Assembly: GCF_001518815.1 (NCBI RefSeq)
Contig: NZ_CP013987.1
Span: 248,001 to 312,000 of the forward strand
Direction: 5' to 3'
From: Pseudomonas oryzihabitans
Lineage (GTDB): Bacteria > Pseudomonadota > Gammaproteobacteria > Pseudomonadales > Pseudomonadaceae
Length of the DNA stretch: 64,000 nucleotides
Made by a program: the position numbers and the translations under genes. The notes under the pieces were generated by a model. That model made no database searches. It saw only the letters and a program-made list of their open reading frames with translations, and was not told where the DNA came from. Shown here in pieces: positions 46,729 through 55,586 of this stretch; position 1 is the stretch's first letter; each line of letters opens with the position of its first letter.

Positions 46729-47799
46729 ATGCGTCCCGCTCGCGCCGTCATCGACCTCGCCGCCCTGCGCCAGAACTACCGTCTGGCGCGTGAACTCTCC
46801 GATGCCCGCGCCCTGGCGGTGATAAAGGCCGATGCCTATGGGCACGGCGCGGTGGCAGTGGCCAAGACCCTGGCCAGCGAGGCCGACGGTTTTGCCGTGG
46901 CTTGCATCGAGGAGGCACTTGAGCTGCGCGCCGCGGGGATCCGCGCGCCCATCCTGCTGCTGGAAGGCTTCTTCGGGGTCGACGAATTGCCGCTGATCGT
47001 CGAGCACGATCTCTGGACGGTGATTCATGCCGACTGGCAACTGGAGGCTCTGGAGCGGGCCACCCTGGCGCGTCCGGTGCAGGTCTGGCTGAAGCTGGAT
47101 TCGGGCATGCACCGGGTCGGCTTCTTCCCTGAGGATTACGCTGCCGCGTATCACCGGCTGCTGGCCAGCGGCAAGGTCAGCGGCATCGTCAAGCTCACCC
47201 ACTTCGCCCGCGCCGACGAACCGGACAGCCCTGCCACCACCGCGCAGATCGCCACCTTCCGCGCTGCCACCGAGGGGCTGCCCGGCCCGACCAGCCTGCG
47301 CAATTCCCCGGCGACCCTGGGCTGGCCCCAGGCGGCCGGCGACTGGGTGCGCCCGGGGCTGATGCTCTATGGCATCTCGCCCTTCGCTGCGTCCCAGCCC
47401 GCCGCCGAGCGGTTGCAACCGGTGATGACCCTGACCTCCCGGGTGATCGCCGTGCGCGAACTGCCGGCCGGCGAGCCGGTGGGTTATGGCGCGCGCTTCG
47501 TCACCTCCGGGTCGACCCGGGTCGGCGTGGTCGCCCTGGGCTATGCCGACGGCTATCCGCGCCATGCGTCCAATGGCACCCCGGTGGCCATCGAAGGCCG
47601 TCCTGGGCAACTGATCGGCCGCGTCTCCATGGACATGCTCACCGTCGACCTGACCGACCACCCCCAGGCAGGCGTGGGCAGCGAGGTGGAATTCTGGGGC
47701 CGGCAGGTATCGGTGGCTGACCTGGCCGCACGCTGCGACACCATCCCCTACCAGTTGCTGTGCAACCTCAAGCGGGTGCCGCGCAGCTATCGCGACTGA
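46729..47799 (+). CDS. dadX: Catabolic alanine racemase
   Basis: The 356-residue fold-type III PLP enzyme has the lysine in [12 protein letters not shown] (Lys33), [12 protein letters not shown], the [10 protein letters not shown] region with catalytic Tyr, and [17 protein letters not shown]. It interconverts L- and D-alanine, feeding DadA. The dad context marks it as DadX rather than the biosynthetic Alr. It is a normal length. Confidence 0.95.
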   Translation: MRPARAVIDLAALRQNYRLARELSDARALAVIKADAYGHGAVAVAKTLASEADGFAVACIEEALELRAAGIRAPILLLEGFFGVDELPLIVEHDLWTVIHADWQLEALERATLARPVQVWLKLDSGMHRVGFFPEDYAAAYHRLLASGKVSGIVKLTHFARADEPDSPATTAQIATFRAATEGLPGPTSLRNSPATLGWPQAAGDWVRPGLMLYGISPFAASQPAAERLQPVMTLTSRVIAVRELPAGEPVGYGARFVTSGSTRVGVVALGYADGYPRHASNGTPVAIEGRPGQLIGRVSMDMLTVDLTDHPQAGVGSEVEFWGRQVSVADLAARCDTIPYQLLCNLKRVPRSYRD

Positions 47800-47976
47800 G
47801 TCCAGGCGGATCGCGCCCGCTGGCGAGCACGGGCGAGCGCAGCCAGGCCCGCACGTCCGCCCTGGTGTTGTAAATCTCGAACAGCGTTGCCATGATGCCG
47901 AACACCGTGCCGTGGCACGCCTTCAGCGCGTGGCCTGGCCACGTCTCCCCCGCCTGCTCGAGGAGTCTTTCCCACC

Positions 47977-48531
47977 TTGGACGTCGGTGCCCGCCTGCAA
48001 ACCATCCGTACCCTTAAGGGCCTGTCCCAGCGCGAGCTCGCCAAGCGTGCCGGGGTGACCAACAGCACCATCTCGATGATCGAGAAGAACAGTGTCAGTC
48101 CCTCCATCAGCTCGCTGAAAAAGGTGCTGGCCGGCATTCCCATGTCCCTGGTGGAGTTCTTCTCCCTGGACCTGGAACAGGACGCGCCAACCCAGGTGGT
48201 CTATCGCGCGGGCGAACTCATCGATATCTCCAGTGGCACCCACACCGTACGCATGCGCCTGGTCGGTCGTGCCCATCCCAGCCGGGCCCTGGCCTTTCTC
48301 GACGAGACCTATCCGCCGGGCGCCGACACCGGCGAAGAGATGTACGCCCATGAGGGCGAGGAGGCCGGCCTGGTGGTGGAAGGCCGGCTGGAGCTGACCG
48401 TGGGCGGCGAGGTGCACGTACTCGAACCGGGCGACAGCTACTATTTCGAAAGCAGCCGACCGCACCGTTTCCGCAATCCCTTCGAGACCCCCGCTCGACT
48501 GATCAGCGCGACCACGCCAGCGAATTTCTGA
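47977..48531 (+). CDS. pauR: XRE-cupin repressor of polyamine catabolism, PauR type
   Basis: The 184-residue protein appears to start at TTG (47977) with GAGGAG about 11 bp before. An N-terminal HTH_3 (RLQTIRTLKGLSQRELAKRA, VTNSTISMIEKN) precedes a cupin_2 domain (EEMYAHEGEEAGLVVEGRLE, LEPGDSYYFESSRPHRF). It is close to recalled PauR of P. aeruginosa, which sits just downstream of dadX and represses pau genes until polyamines bind. The polyamine oxidase gene at 42 kb is a likely target. No perfect pauR operator was sought. Confidence 0.88.
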   Translation: MDVGARLQTIRTLKGLSQRELAKRAGVTNSTISMIEKNSVSPSISSLKKVLAGIPMSLVEFFSLDLEQDAPTQVVYRAGELIDISSGTHTVRMRLVGRAHPSRALAFLDETYPPGADTGEEMYAHEGEEAGLVVEGRLELTVGGEVHVLEPGDSYYFESSRPHRFRNPFETPARLISATTPANF

Positions 48532-48604
48532 GCACCCGCAGCACGGCGGTTGCAGGGTGGAAAACGGCGCAGCCTTTTCCACCTGGAAGCCTGTGCCGGG
48601 GGCG

Positions 48605-48638
48605 CCCTCACCCCAACCCTCTCCCGGAGGGAGAGGGG
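48605..48638. repeat. CCCTCACC...GAGAGGG hairpin repeat after pauR
   Basis: CCCTCACCCCAACCCTCTCC followed by CGGAGGGAGAGGGG. It is preceded near 48556 by a GGTGGAAAACGGCGCAGCC palindrome. Together with the next element it fills the pauR-dinB gap. Confidence 0.75.
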
Positions 48639-48692
48639 GCTGTCCGAGTGGACGCTCGAGTTCCTCGGTCCGGGTAGATTCGTGAGCAGACC

Positions 48693-48788
48693 GTAGGTTG
48701 GGCTGAGACAGCTCCATCGTCGAAGCCCAACATTGCCACCACGCTGAGGTAAGGCCCGTTGGGCTTCGCTGCGCTCAACCCTACCTAC
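48693..48788. repeat. GTAGGTTGGGCT hairpin element, single copy
   Basis: This element is related to those at 30294 and 39857, with GTAGGTTGGGCTGAGACAGC on the left and CGTTGGGCTTC plus CAACCCTACCTAC on the right. Its outer right arm supplies the stop codon of the dinB-like gene. Confidence 0.85.
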
Positions 48789-49336
48789 AGGGCGATTCCC
48801 CACAACTCCTCTTCGTCGATCCCCAGCAAAGCCAGCTCCGCCCGGCGTAGCGGTTCGTCCTGAGCGAGAAAGAATTCGTCCAGTTGCGGGGGCGCCACGC
48901 CGCTCGCCAGGAGCAGGGCATGGGCCTGACCGCGATGATGCAGCTGGTGCACAAAGAGATGCTGCAGGACCCGCCCGGCCTGTTCGCGGACAGGACCGCT
49001 GGCGCGGGGTAGGGTAAGGGTCTGCGCCAGGCGCGCCGGATCGAGATCGCGGCACAGGGTGATCAGGCGCAGGTCGCTGGCGGCCTGGGCCTCGCTCAGC
49101 GTCGCCAGGTCCGGCCAGGCGTGGTCACGATAGGGGCGCGGCTGATGATGCAGGGCGTCCAGGTAGAAAAGATCCACGTCGAGTAGATGGCCAAGCAGGG
49201 CCCAGAGCGAGCCGAAAAAGGCCGCGGGCTGGGGCGCGCGCAAGGCAGCGGTGGACAAGCCGGCACAGGCCGTGAGCAGTCGGTGATTGGACCAGCGATT
49301 GTTGCAGGCCTGGGCCAGCAGCAGGGAGGCAGTCAT
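48785..49336 (-). CDS. DinB family putative metal-dependent protein
   Basis: A 183-residue product starts at 49336 with AAGGATCTGCCG upstream. The DinB/YfiT-like four-helix fold is indicated by His50 in LWALLGHLLDVDLFYLD and by HQLHHRGQAHALL with His130 and His134, the usual metal triad. Family members are thiol transferases or mycothiol/bacillithiol-related enzymes, but most are unassigned. Its stop codon lies in an intergenic repeat arm. It is divergent from the glycoside hydrolase gene. Confidence 0.85.
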   Translation of the reverse strand: MTASLLLAQACNNRWSNHRLLTACAGLSTAALRAPQPAAFFGSLWALLGHLLDVDLFYLDALHHQPRPYRDHAWPDLATLSEAQAASDLRLITLCRDLDPARLAQTLTLPRASGPVREQAGRVLQHLFVHQLHHRGQAHALLLASGVAPPQLDEFFLAQDEPLRRAELALLGIDEEELWGIAL

Positions 49337-49481
49337 CGGCAGATCCTTGGCTGGACGCGCGGACACCCACTGTAACCTGTGGAGATGTGCGGGGCGTCGC
49401 AGGCTGGCCAGCCTTGACGTTGAGACCGTGGCGGCGCTTTGCCATGCTCGCGCGCTGGAACTCCTCTTTGCAAGGATGCGC

Positions 49482-50468
49482 ATGATGCCTAGCGTTTCGC
49501 CCTGGTACGGCCTTGGTCTGGTCGCGGCCCTGTTGTGGGGTGGCACGGTGCAGGCCGCCGATCCCGTGGCCCTGCCCGAATTGCCCTTCATTCCCCTGGG
49601 GGTGGTCGGGCACGACAACAATGCCGCCTATCCCGAGGCGCAGATGGAGCAGCGGCTGCAGCTACTCGACCGCTACAACCTGCGCAGCTATCGCTCCGGC
49701 GAATTTCTGCTGCTGGATCCGCCGCGGATGGATCGCCTGGTTGCCCTGGCCCGTCAGTACAACATCACCCTGCGTCCGGTGATCACCCGGCAGCTGACTC
49801 AGGCCCAGGCCTATGCCCTGGCCAAGCGCTATGCCAACGACATCAAGATCTGGGAGATCGGCAACGAGCAGGACTATTCGCGGGTAGGCGCCAGTATTCG
49901 CATCAGTCGGCTGGTGGACATCTACCGCGGTATCCGCCGGGCTTCAGACGAACTGAACGCAGGCCTCGAGACCACCATCAACGTGATGTCCTGCAATCCT
50001 GGCGAGAAGGGTCCCAAGGCACGCTGCCCCGGGGATCGGCTGGGCTCCATGTGGTTTCTCGACCAGGCCAAGGCGGCCGGCTTCGATTTCGACTACATCA
50101 GCTTCCACTACTACCCGCACTACCACGATCGTGGCCACTGGATGGATCTCTACCTGGGCCAGATGCGTGCCATGGCGGAAAAGTACCGCACGCGGATCTT
50201 CTTCAATGAGGTCAACTGCGGCGAGATCTACAAGGGCACCACCGATGGGGGGCGGCCAGGTGATCGCAGCTGCCATGACAGCCTCGAGGCCATCCTGTCC
50301 GAACTCAATGGGCGCTATCGCGACATCGTGCGCGAGATCAACGTCTACGAACTGCTCGATGAGCCGACCCACTCGATTCCCCACGAGCGGCACTTTGGGC
50401 TCATGTATGACCTGGACCGCCCCAAACCGGTCATGGAACTCATCCGTCGCTATGCCGGGGCGCCCTAG
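49482..50468 (+). CDS. Secreted TIM-barrel glycoside hydrolase, unassigned clan-A-like family
   Basis: A 328-residue product is read from 49482, where AAGG is at proper distance; an ATG 6 bp upstream abuts it. A signal peptide (VSPWYGLGLVAALLWGGTVQ then AADP) is followed by one catalytic domain. Two candidate catalytic glutamates are at strand ends: Glu129 in KIWEIGNEQDYS and Glu243 in IFFNEVNCGE. FDYISFHYYPHYHDRGHWMD lies between. This spacing is typical of retaining clan A hydrolases. The domain is about 70 percent identical by eye to the C-terminal domain of the next gene's product. The substrate is unknown; an exopolysaccharide is plausible. Confidence 0.75.
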   Translation: MMPSVSPWYGLGLVAALLWGGTVQAADPVALPELPFIPLGVVGHDNNAAYPEAQMEQRLQLLDRYNLRSYRSGEFLLLDPPRMDRLVALARQYNITLRPVITRQLTQAQAYALAKRYANDIKIWEIGNEQDYSRVGASIRISRLVDIYRGIRRASDELNAGLETTINVMSCNPGEKGPKARCPGDRLGSMWFLDQAKAAGFDFDYISFHYYPHYHDRGHWMDLYLGQMRAMAEKYRTRIFFNEVNCGEIYKGTTDGGRPGDRSCHDSLEAILSELNGRYRDIVREINVYELLDEPTHSIPHERHFGLMYDLDRPKPVMELIRRYAGAP

Positions 50469-50750
50469 GGCGTCAGAAAGCGGACAAGTCTGACTTCAAG
50501 CGAGGATAGCCTCATCGCGTGACCGGGTAGTCACGGGAAAGTGGTAGGGAAAGTGCCATCATCGGCACCGTACATCTGGCAAAACACCGCGTTCACCCCC
50601 GCCTGATGATGGCACGGGTTCTTATTGGTCTAGCGCTTGCACTAGGCTTTGCGGGTGCCGGGTAAACGATCTTCCCTGGCAGTTTTCCTGCTGTACCGAG
50701 GTGGGATGCACGGATCGAATCGCGCACCTCGGCCTATCTGGTTCCACTGC
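50469..50750 (+). other. Intergenic region before the GH5 fusion gene
   Basis: This 280-bp spacer probably contains a promoter. No clear sigma70 pair, terminator or gene is seen. A GTGACCGGGTAGTCAC palindrome lies near 50519-50534. Confidence 0.4.
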
Positions 50751-53366
50751 ATGACTATCCTGAGCTCTATCTCCCGCCGCCTGCCGCGTCAGGCGCTGCT
50801 GTTGCCTGCCCTGTTCGCCACCGCTTCGCTTGCCACCTCCGCCCAGGCCGTTGACCTGGTCGGTCTCAACTTCTCCGGCGCCACCTTCGCGGCCCAAGTA
50901 TTGCCCGGTGTCAACGACCGCAACTTCATCTTCCCGGCCGAGAGCCATTTCCAGCAGTGGAGCGCCAAGGGCGTGAAGCTGGTGCGCTTCCCCATTCTCT
51001 GGGAGCGCCTGCAACCGTCCATGGGGGCCAATCTCGACCCGGCCTATGCGGCACTGGTCGATCGCACCCTGGGCTATGCCCAGAAGTACGGGGTCAAGGT
51101 CATCCTCGATCTGCACAACTACGCCCGCTACCAGGGCAAGGTCATCGGCGCGGGCGAAGTGCCCTACGAGGCCTTCCAGAACCTGATGACCCGCATCGCG
51201 CAGCGCTGGGGCACTCATCAGGCGCTCTATGGCTACGACATCATGAACGAGCCCCATGACGCCGTGAGCAACTGGCCGATCGCCGCCCAGTACGGCATCA
51301 ACGGTGTCCGTGCGGTCGATTCGACCCATCCCATCTTCATCGAGGGCAATGGCTGGGCCGATACCACCCGCTGGCCGCAGTGGAACGACGCCCTGCTCAA
51401 GCTGAACGATCCGGCCAACAACCTGATCTTCATGGCCCAGGCCTTCTTCGATACCAACCTGAACGTGGCCAGCCTGGCGCCCAGCTATGGCGTCGAGCGC
51501 CTCAAGCCTTTCGTCACCTGGCTCAAGGCCAACAACAAGCGTGGCTTCATCGGTGGCTTCGGCGTACCTGACACAGATGCGCGCTGGTTGCCCATTCTCG
51601 ACAGCATGCTCGCCTATCTGAAGCAGAACTGCATTCCGGCCACCTACTGGGCTGCCGGTCCCGGCTGGGGCACCTACAACCAGGCGGTCGAGCCCATCAA
51701 TGGCAAGGAGCGTCCCCAGTGGGCGGTGCTGGCCAAGTACCTCGACAAGGACAGCTGCGCGGGCATCGGCCCCCAGGTAACGCCGACCGCCGCTACTCCG
51801 GCCAAGCCCCAGGCTGCGACCGGCGGGGCAACCGCCGGCAACACCGGTGGTACCGGTGCTACCGGCACCGCCGGGGCGACCACCGGCACGACCGCCGGCA
51901 CCCTCACGGGCGCCGCCCCGGCCGCGGGCACCACCACCACTCCCGCAGGTAGCACGGCCACTACCGGGGCGACCACCGGAGCAGCCACTGGCACCGCGGG
52001 CAATGCCGCCAATGCCTCCAAGCTGACCACCGTCGAGCAGCTCTACCTGGCCTACTACGGCCGGGCGGCCGATGCCGGCGGGCTGAACTACTGGGCCTCG
52101 CGCCTGGCCGGCGACATGAGCGTCGAACAGCTGGCGGCCACCTTCGCCGGCAATGGCGAAGCCACCACCCTCTATGGCTCGCTGAGTGGCGCCGCTCTGG
52201 TCAACAAGGTCTATCAGAACCTCTATGGCCGCAGCGCCGACAGCAGTGGCAGCGCCTACTGGAGCAGCCGTCTGGCCAATGGCGTGACCTCGCGTGCCAA
52301 CCTGCCGCTGGAAGTCCTGCGCGCTGCCGCTGGTGACGACAAGGCCTTCTTCGACAAGAAGGTGAGCACGGCGCTGGCCCAGGGCACCACCACCACGCCG
52401 GCCCCCGCGGCCAGCGTGCAACCGGTGCAGAACGTGGTCCTGCCGGTCGCCGGCGGTCTGGTCGCCTCGGCGCCGTTGACCGGCTACAAGAACATCCCCC
52501 TGGGGGTGGTCGGCCACGACAACAGCGCAGCCTATCCGCCTGCCGAGATGGAGGCCCGCCTGCAGCTACTGGCGGCGCGCAATCTGCGCACCTATCGCTC
52601 CGGCGAGTATCTGGTGACCAACCTGCCCGAGCTGGATCGGCTGGTGTCCCTGGCCCGCAAGTACAACATCACCCTGCGGCCGGTGATCACCCACAAGCTG
52701 ACCCAGGCGCAGGCCTATACCCTGGCCAAGCGCTACGCCAACGACATCAAGATCTGGGAGATCGGCAACGAGCAGGACTACGCCAAGGCCGGTGCGCAGG
52801 ATCGCATCAACACCCTGGTCGGGATCTATCGCGGCATCAAGCAGGCCTCGGACGAGCTGGGCGCCAACCTCAAGACCACCATCAACGTGATGGCGTGTAA
52901 CTCGGATGATCGCACCACCACCTCGCGTTGCCCGGGTGATCGTAATGGGGCCATGTGGTTCCTCGACCAGGCCAAGGCGTCGGGCTTCAACTTCGACTAC
53001 ATCAGCTTCCACTACTACCCCTATGTCGACGACAAGGGCTACTGGATGGACATGTACCTGGGCCAGATACGCGCCATGGCCAACAAGTACAAGACCAAGG
53101 TGTTCTTCAACGAGATGAACTGCGGCAACGTCTACCAGGGCAACACCGATGGCGGCCGTGACGGCGATCGGGCCTGCTACGACAGCGTCAAGCAGATGCT
53201 CACGGTGCTCAACACCAGCTACCGGGATGTAGTGGCCGAGATCAACGTCTACGAACTGCTCGACGAGCCGAGCCTCTCGGTGGTCCACGAGCGGCACTTC
53301 GGGATGATGTATGACCTCAAGCGTCCCAAGCCGATCTTCGACATGGTGACCAGCTTCGCCAAGTAA
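50751..53366 (+). CDS. Secreted GH5-like domain - DUF4214 - glycoside hydrolase fusion, GH5 nucleophile lost
   Basis: An 871-residue product starts at 50751 with a signal peptide (RQALLLPALFATASLATSAQ). An ATG at 50706 is an alternative start. Residues about 35-345 are a GH5 (cellulase-type) barrel with VRFPILWERL, LDLHNYARY and acid/base Glu167 in DIMNEPHD. The nucleophile position reads GFIGGFGVPDT, so Gly269 replaces the expected Glu. The HxY motif is also changed (MAQAFFD at 228-234). A Thr/Gly/Ala-rich linker (345-423) and a DUF4214 domain (424-545, VEQLYLAYYGRAADAGGLNY) follow. The C-terminal domain (578-871) is a paralogue of the previous gene product with intact Glu674 and Glu788. The C-terminal barrel is probably the active enzyme and the GH5 part a binding module; this is inference. 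Confidence 0.8.
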   Translation: MTILSSISRRLPRQALLLPALFATASLATSAQAVDLVGLNFSGATFAAQVLPGVNDRNFIFPAESHFQQWSAKGVKLVRFPILWERLQPSMGANLDPAYAALVDRTLGYAQKYGVKVILDLHNYARYQGKVIGAGEVPYEAFQNLMTRIAQRWGTHQALYGYDIMNEPHDAVSNWPIAAQYGINGVRAVDSTHPIFIEGNGWADTTRWPQWNDALLKLNDPANNLIFMAQAFFDTNLNVASLAPSYGVERLKPFVTWLKANNKRGFIGGFGVPDTDARWLPILDSMLAYLKQNCIPATYWAAGPGWGTYNQAVEPINGKERPQWAVLAKYLDKDSCAGIGPQVTPTAATPAKPQAATGGATAGNTGGTGATGTAGATTGTTAGTLTGAAPAAGTTTTPAGSTATTGATTGAATGTAGNAANASKLTTVEQLYLAYYGRAADAGGLNYWASRLAGDMSVEQLAATFAGNGEATTLYGSLSGAALVNKVYQNLYGRSADSSGSAYWSSRLANGVTSRANLPLEVLRAAAGDDKAFFDKKVSTALAQGTTTTPAPAASVQPVQNVVLPVAGGLVASAPLTGYKNIPLGVVGHDNSAAYPPAEMEARLQLLAARNLRTYRSGEYLVTNLPELDRLVSLARKYNITLRPVITHKLTQAQAYTLAKRYANDIKIWEIGNEQDYAKAGAQDRINTLVGIYRGIKQASDELGANLKTTINVMACNSDDRTTTSRCPGDRNGAMWFLDQAKASGFNFDYISFHYYPYVDDKGYWMDMYLGQIRAMANKYKTKVFFNEMNCGNVYQGNTDGGRDGDRACYDSVKQMLTVLNTSYRDVVAEINVYELLDEPSLSVVHERHFGMMYDLKRPKPIFDMVTSFAK

Positions 53367-53985
53367 GACCTGAACACGGCGATCGCCCCGCCCCCACGGC
53401 CTGTATGGCGTGGGGGCGGTGTCGTTTGGGGCGTGTCAGTTTGGAGCGGGGCGGCCCTCACCCTAACCCTCTCCCAGGGGGAGAGGGGATCGATCGGTGC
53501 AGGGCGAAGCTTGGGGGTATCGCCCGAGCCTGGGATGGCTTGCCCAAGCCTGTCCTTACTAGCCCTCACCAAGTAGGACCTGAGCACGGCAATCGCCCCG
53601 CCCCCCATGGCCTGTATGGCGTGGGGGCGGTGTCGTTTGGGGCGTGTCAGTCTGGAGCGGGGTGGGCCCTCACCCTAACCCTCTCCCAGAGGGAGAGGGG
53701 ATCGATTGGCGCAGAGTGAAGCTTGGGTGTATCGCCCGAGCCTGGGATGGCTTGCCCAAGCCTGTCCTTACTAGCCCTCACCAAGTAGGACCTGAGCACG
53801 GCAATCGCTCCGCCCCCATGGCCTGTATGGCGTGGGGGCGGTGTCGTTTGGGGGTAGTCTGGAAGCGGGGTGGGCCCTCACCCTAACCCTCTCCCAGGGG
53901 GAGAGGGGATCAGTTGGTGCAGGGTGGATGGTTGTATCGTCAAAGCCAGGGAGGGCGTGCCCAAGCCCGAGGCTGCACCTGCTAG
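53351..53985. repeat. Three tandem copies of a ~210-bp unit downstream of the GH5 fusion gene
   Basis: Landmarks GACCTGA recur at 53367, 53577 and 53789. The unit begins within the last codons of the upstream gene (GCCAAGTAA; copies have ACCAAGTAG). It includes a CCGCCCCCACG/CGTGGGGGCGG hairpin (53388-53419 in copy 1) and a CCCTCACC/GAGAGGG palindrome (53454, 53666, 53874). Copies 1 and 2 are nearly identical over the full unit; copy 3 diverges after about 120 bp. The hairpin probably terminates the GH gene. The region 53367-54355 shows no coding gene. Confidence 0.9.
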
Positions 53986-54022
53986 CCCCCTCTCCCTCCG
54001 GGAGAGGGCTGGGGTGAGGGCG
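53986..54022. repeat. CCCTCTCC hairpin repeat, opposite orientation
   Basis: CCCCCTCTCCCTCCGGGAGA, then GGGCTGGGGTGAGGG, is the eighth copy of the family, inverted relative to the three in the preceding tandem units. Confidence 0.75.
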
Positions 54023-54040
54023 ATCCCGCCAAGGACCCCG

Positions 54041-54116
54041 CTTGAGCATCGCCCGTATCGCAGCCAGGGCATCGCTGCCGCGGGTGGTCTTCTGTTCCTG
54101 AGGCCTCTTCCAGACC
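54041..54116 (-). pseudogene. Fragment of a rep helicase 3' end
   Basis: About 76 bp align with the 3' end of the intact rep gene (55596-55672) in the same orientation at roughly 85 percent identity, with a 2-bp gap. In the rep frame it reads EQKTTRGSDALAAIRAMLKR against EQKAARGNDALAAMRALLKK in the intact gene. Many changes are synonymous or conservative, as expected of a homologue rather than a recent copy. No upstream part of rep is present. The fragment and intact rep end flank the kdgT-like gene. Confidence 0.75.
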
Positions 54117-54355
54117 AATAACCTGGGCCAGGCGCGGCAAATGGCCGGCACAGGGCGCCGAGCAGCCGGTGATTGCGGCAGGCCTGGTGAGGAAAGGGCA
54201 GCGGTGAGCGCTTCATTGTCAGCCCTGGCTGCCGCGCTTGCGCCTGCCTCTCTCTTGATCTTGGACTTTTGGCAAAGTAGCTTCCTAGAGCCTTTTCTCG
54301 TGGTCGGGAGCGGGTCCGCCCGCTCTCCAGGATGAATGTCCACTTCGGTGACGCC

Positions 54356-55354
54356 ATGAAAATCAAAGCGACGATCGAGCGTATCCCGGGCGGCCTGATG
54401 CTGGTGCCGCTCTTGCTGGGGGCGGTGCTGCATACCAGTTGGCCAGGAGTCGGTCCTTACTTCGGCTCCTTCACCCAGGGTCTCATCACCGGCATCGTGC
54501 CCATCCTGGCGGTCTGGCTGTTCTGCCTGGGCGCCGCCATTCCCTCGCGGGCGACCGGTACCCTGCTGCGCAAATCGGGCACCCTGATCCTGACCAAGAT
54601 CGGTACCGCCTGGCTGGTAGCCGTGCTGCTCGTGCAGCTGTTGCCCAGCGGTGGCGTGACGTCCGGATTCTTCGTTGGCCTGTCGGTACTCGCCGTCGTG
54701 GCGGCCTTGGACATGACCAATGCCGGACTCTATGCCTCGCTCATGGAGGAATACGGCACCCGCGAGGAAGCCGGCGCCACGGTCTTGATGGGCCTGGAGT
54801 CCGGGCCCCTGGTGACCATGCTGATCCTCGGCTCGACCGGGCTGGCGAGCTTCGAGCCGCGCCTGCTGATCGGCGTCGTCATGCCATTCCTGGCAGGCTT
54901 CGCGCTCGGCAATCTCGATCCGGAGCTGCGTGATTTCCTGTCGCGGGCGCCACGTATCCTGGTGCCCTTCTTCGCCTTCGCCCTGGGCAACACCATCGAC
55001 CTGCGGGTGCTCATGACCACGGGGCTGCTCGGGGTGCTGCTGGCCCTGGCGGTGGTGCTGGTGTCGGGCAGCGCCCTGGTGGCGGCGGACATCCTGATAG
55101 GAGGCGGGCGCGGCACGGCCGGTATCGCGGCCTCCAGTACCGCCGGTGCGGCGGTCGCCACGCCGCACCTGGTAGCCCAGGCGGCACCGACCTTCGCCGC
55201 CGAAGCCCCGGCCGCCACGGCGCTAGTGGCCGTCTGCGTGGTGCTCACGGCGGTCCTGACCCCCATCGCCACCAGCCTCTGGGCTACCCATGTGGCGCCC
55301 AAGATACGCCCGGCTCAGGCGCGTCCGGCAGGGGACGGCCAGGGGGTGGGATGA
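54356..55354 (+). CDS. kdgT: 2-keto-3-deoxygluconate permease
   Basis: The 332-residue polytopic protein begins [20 protein letters not shown], the usual KdgT N-terminus. An ATG 24 bp upstream is less likely. Family segments are [57 protein letters not shown] and [20 protein letters not shown]. It is a 2-keto-3-deoxygluconate:proton symporter of the inner membrane. No kduI, kduD, kdgK or eda gene is adjacent. It lies between a rep-end fragment and intact rep, suggesting acquisition. No operator was seen. Confidence 0.88.
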   Translation: MKIKATIERIPGGLMLVPLLLGAVLHTSWPGVGPYFGSFTQGLITGIVPILAVWLFCLGAAIPSRATGTLLRKSGTLILTKIGTAWLVAVLLVQLLPSGGVTSGFFVGLSVLAVVAALDMTNAGLYASLMEEYGTREEAGATVLMGLESGPLVTMLILGSTGLASFEPRLLIGVVMPFLAGFALGNLDPELRDFLSRAPRILVPFFAFALGNTIDLRVLMTTGLLGVLLALAVVLVSGSALVAADILIGGGRGTAGIAASSTAGAAVATPHLVAQAAPTFAAEAPAATALVAVCVVLTAVLTPIATSLWATHVAPKIRPAQARPAGDGQGVG

Positions 55355-55404
55355 TGGCTCGTCGTTGCCAATAGCCTAGGCGCTGTCGGAAAGGTACCCA
55401 GGCT

Positions 55405-55500
55405 TGACCAGGCGGTGTGGAACGCACGCCCTATCCGCTTCCTCACCGATTCCGCCTTGCCTGGCCTGCGCTCGACGACTTTTCGTACCAAACCTGGGAA
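55405..55500. repeat. Degenerate remnant of the dispersed intergenic repeat
   Basis: TATCCGCTTCCTC, then CCTTGCCTGG and GCGCTCGACGAC, resemble the 3' half of the elements at 27664 and 43321. The palindromic core is missing. It lies in the kdgT-rep gap, which otherwise holds no gene. Confidence 0.4.
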
Positions 55501-55586
55501 ACCACCAGGCGCCGCCACCGGCAGCGATAGCCAGGGTCAGCGGCGCCAGTAGCCAGGGCGCGACGGCCCGGTTCCTGCGCCCTACG

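Noticed and set aside
50622-52517. Minus-strand 631-codon open frame opposite the GH5 fusion gene
   Set aside because: Antisense to a gene with recognisable domains and a signal peptide; Gly/Ala-rich translation reflects the coding strand's third-position GC.
53771-55168. Minus-strand 465-codon frame spanning repeats and kdgT
   Set aside because: Mostly antisense to kdgT and through intergenic repeats; only the short rep-end fragment within it is meaningful.
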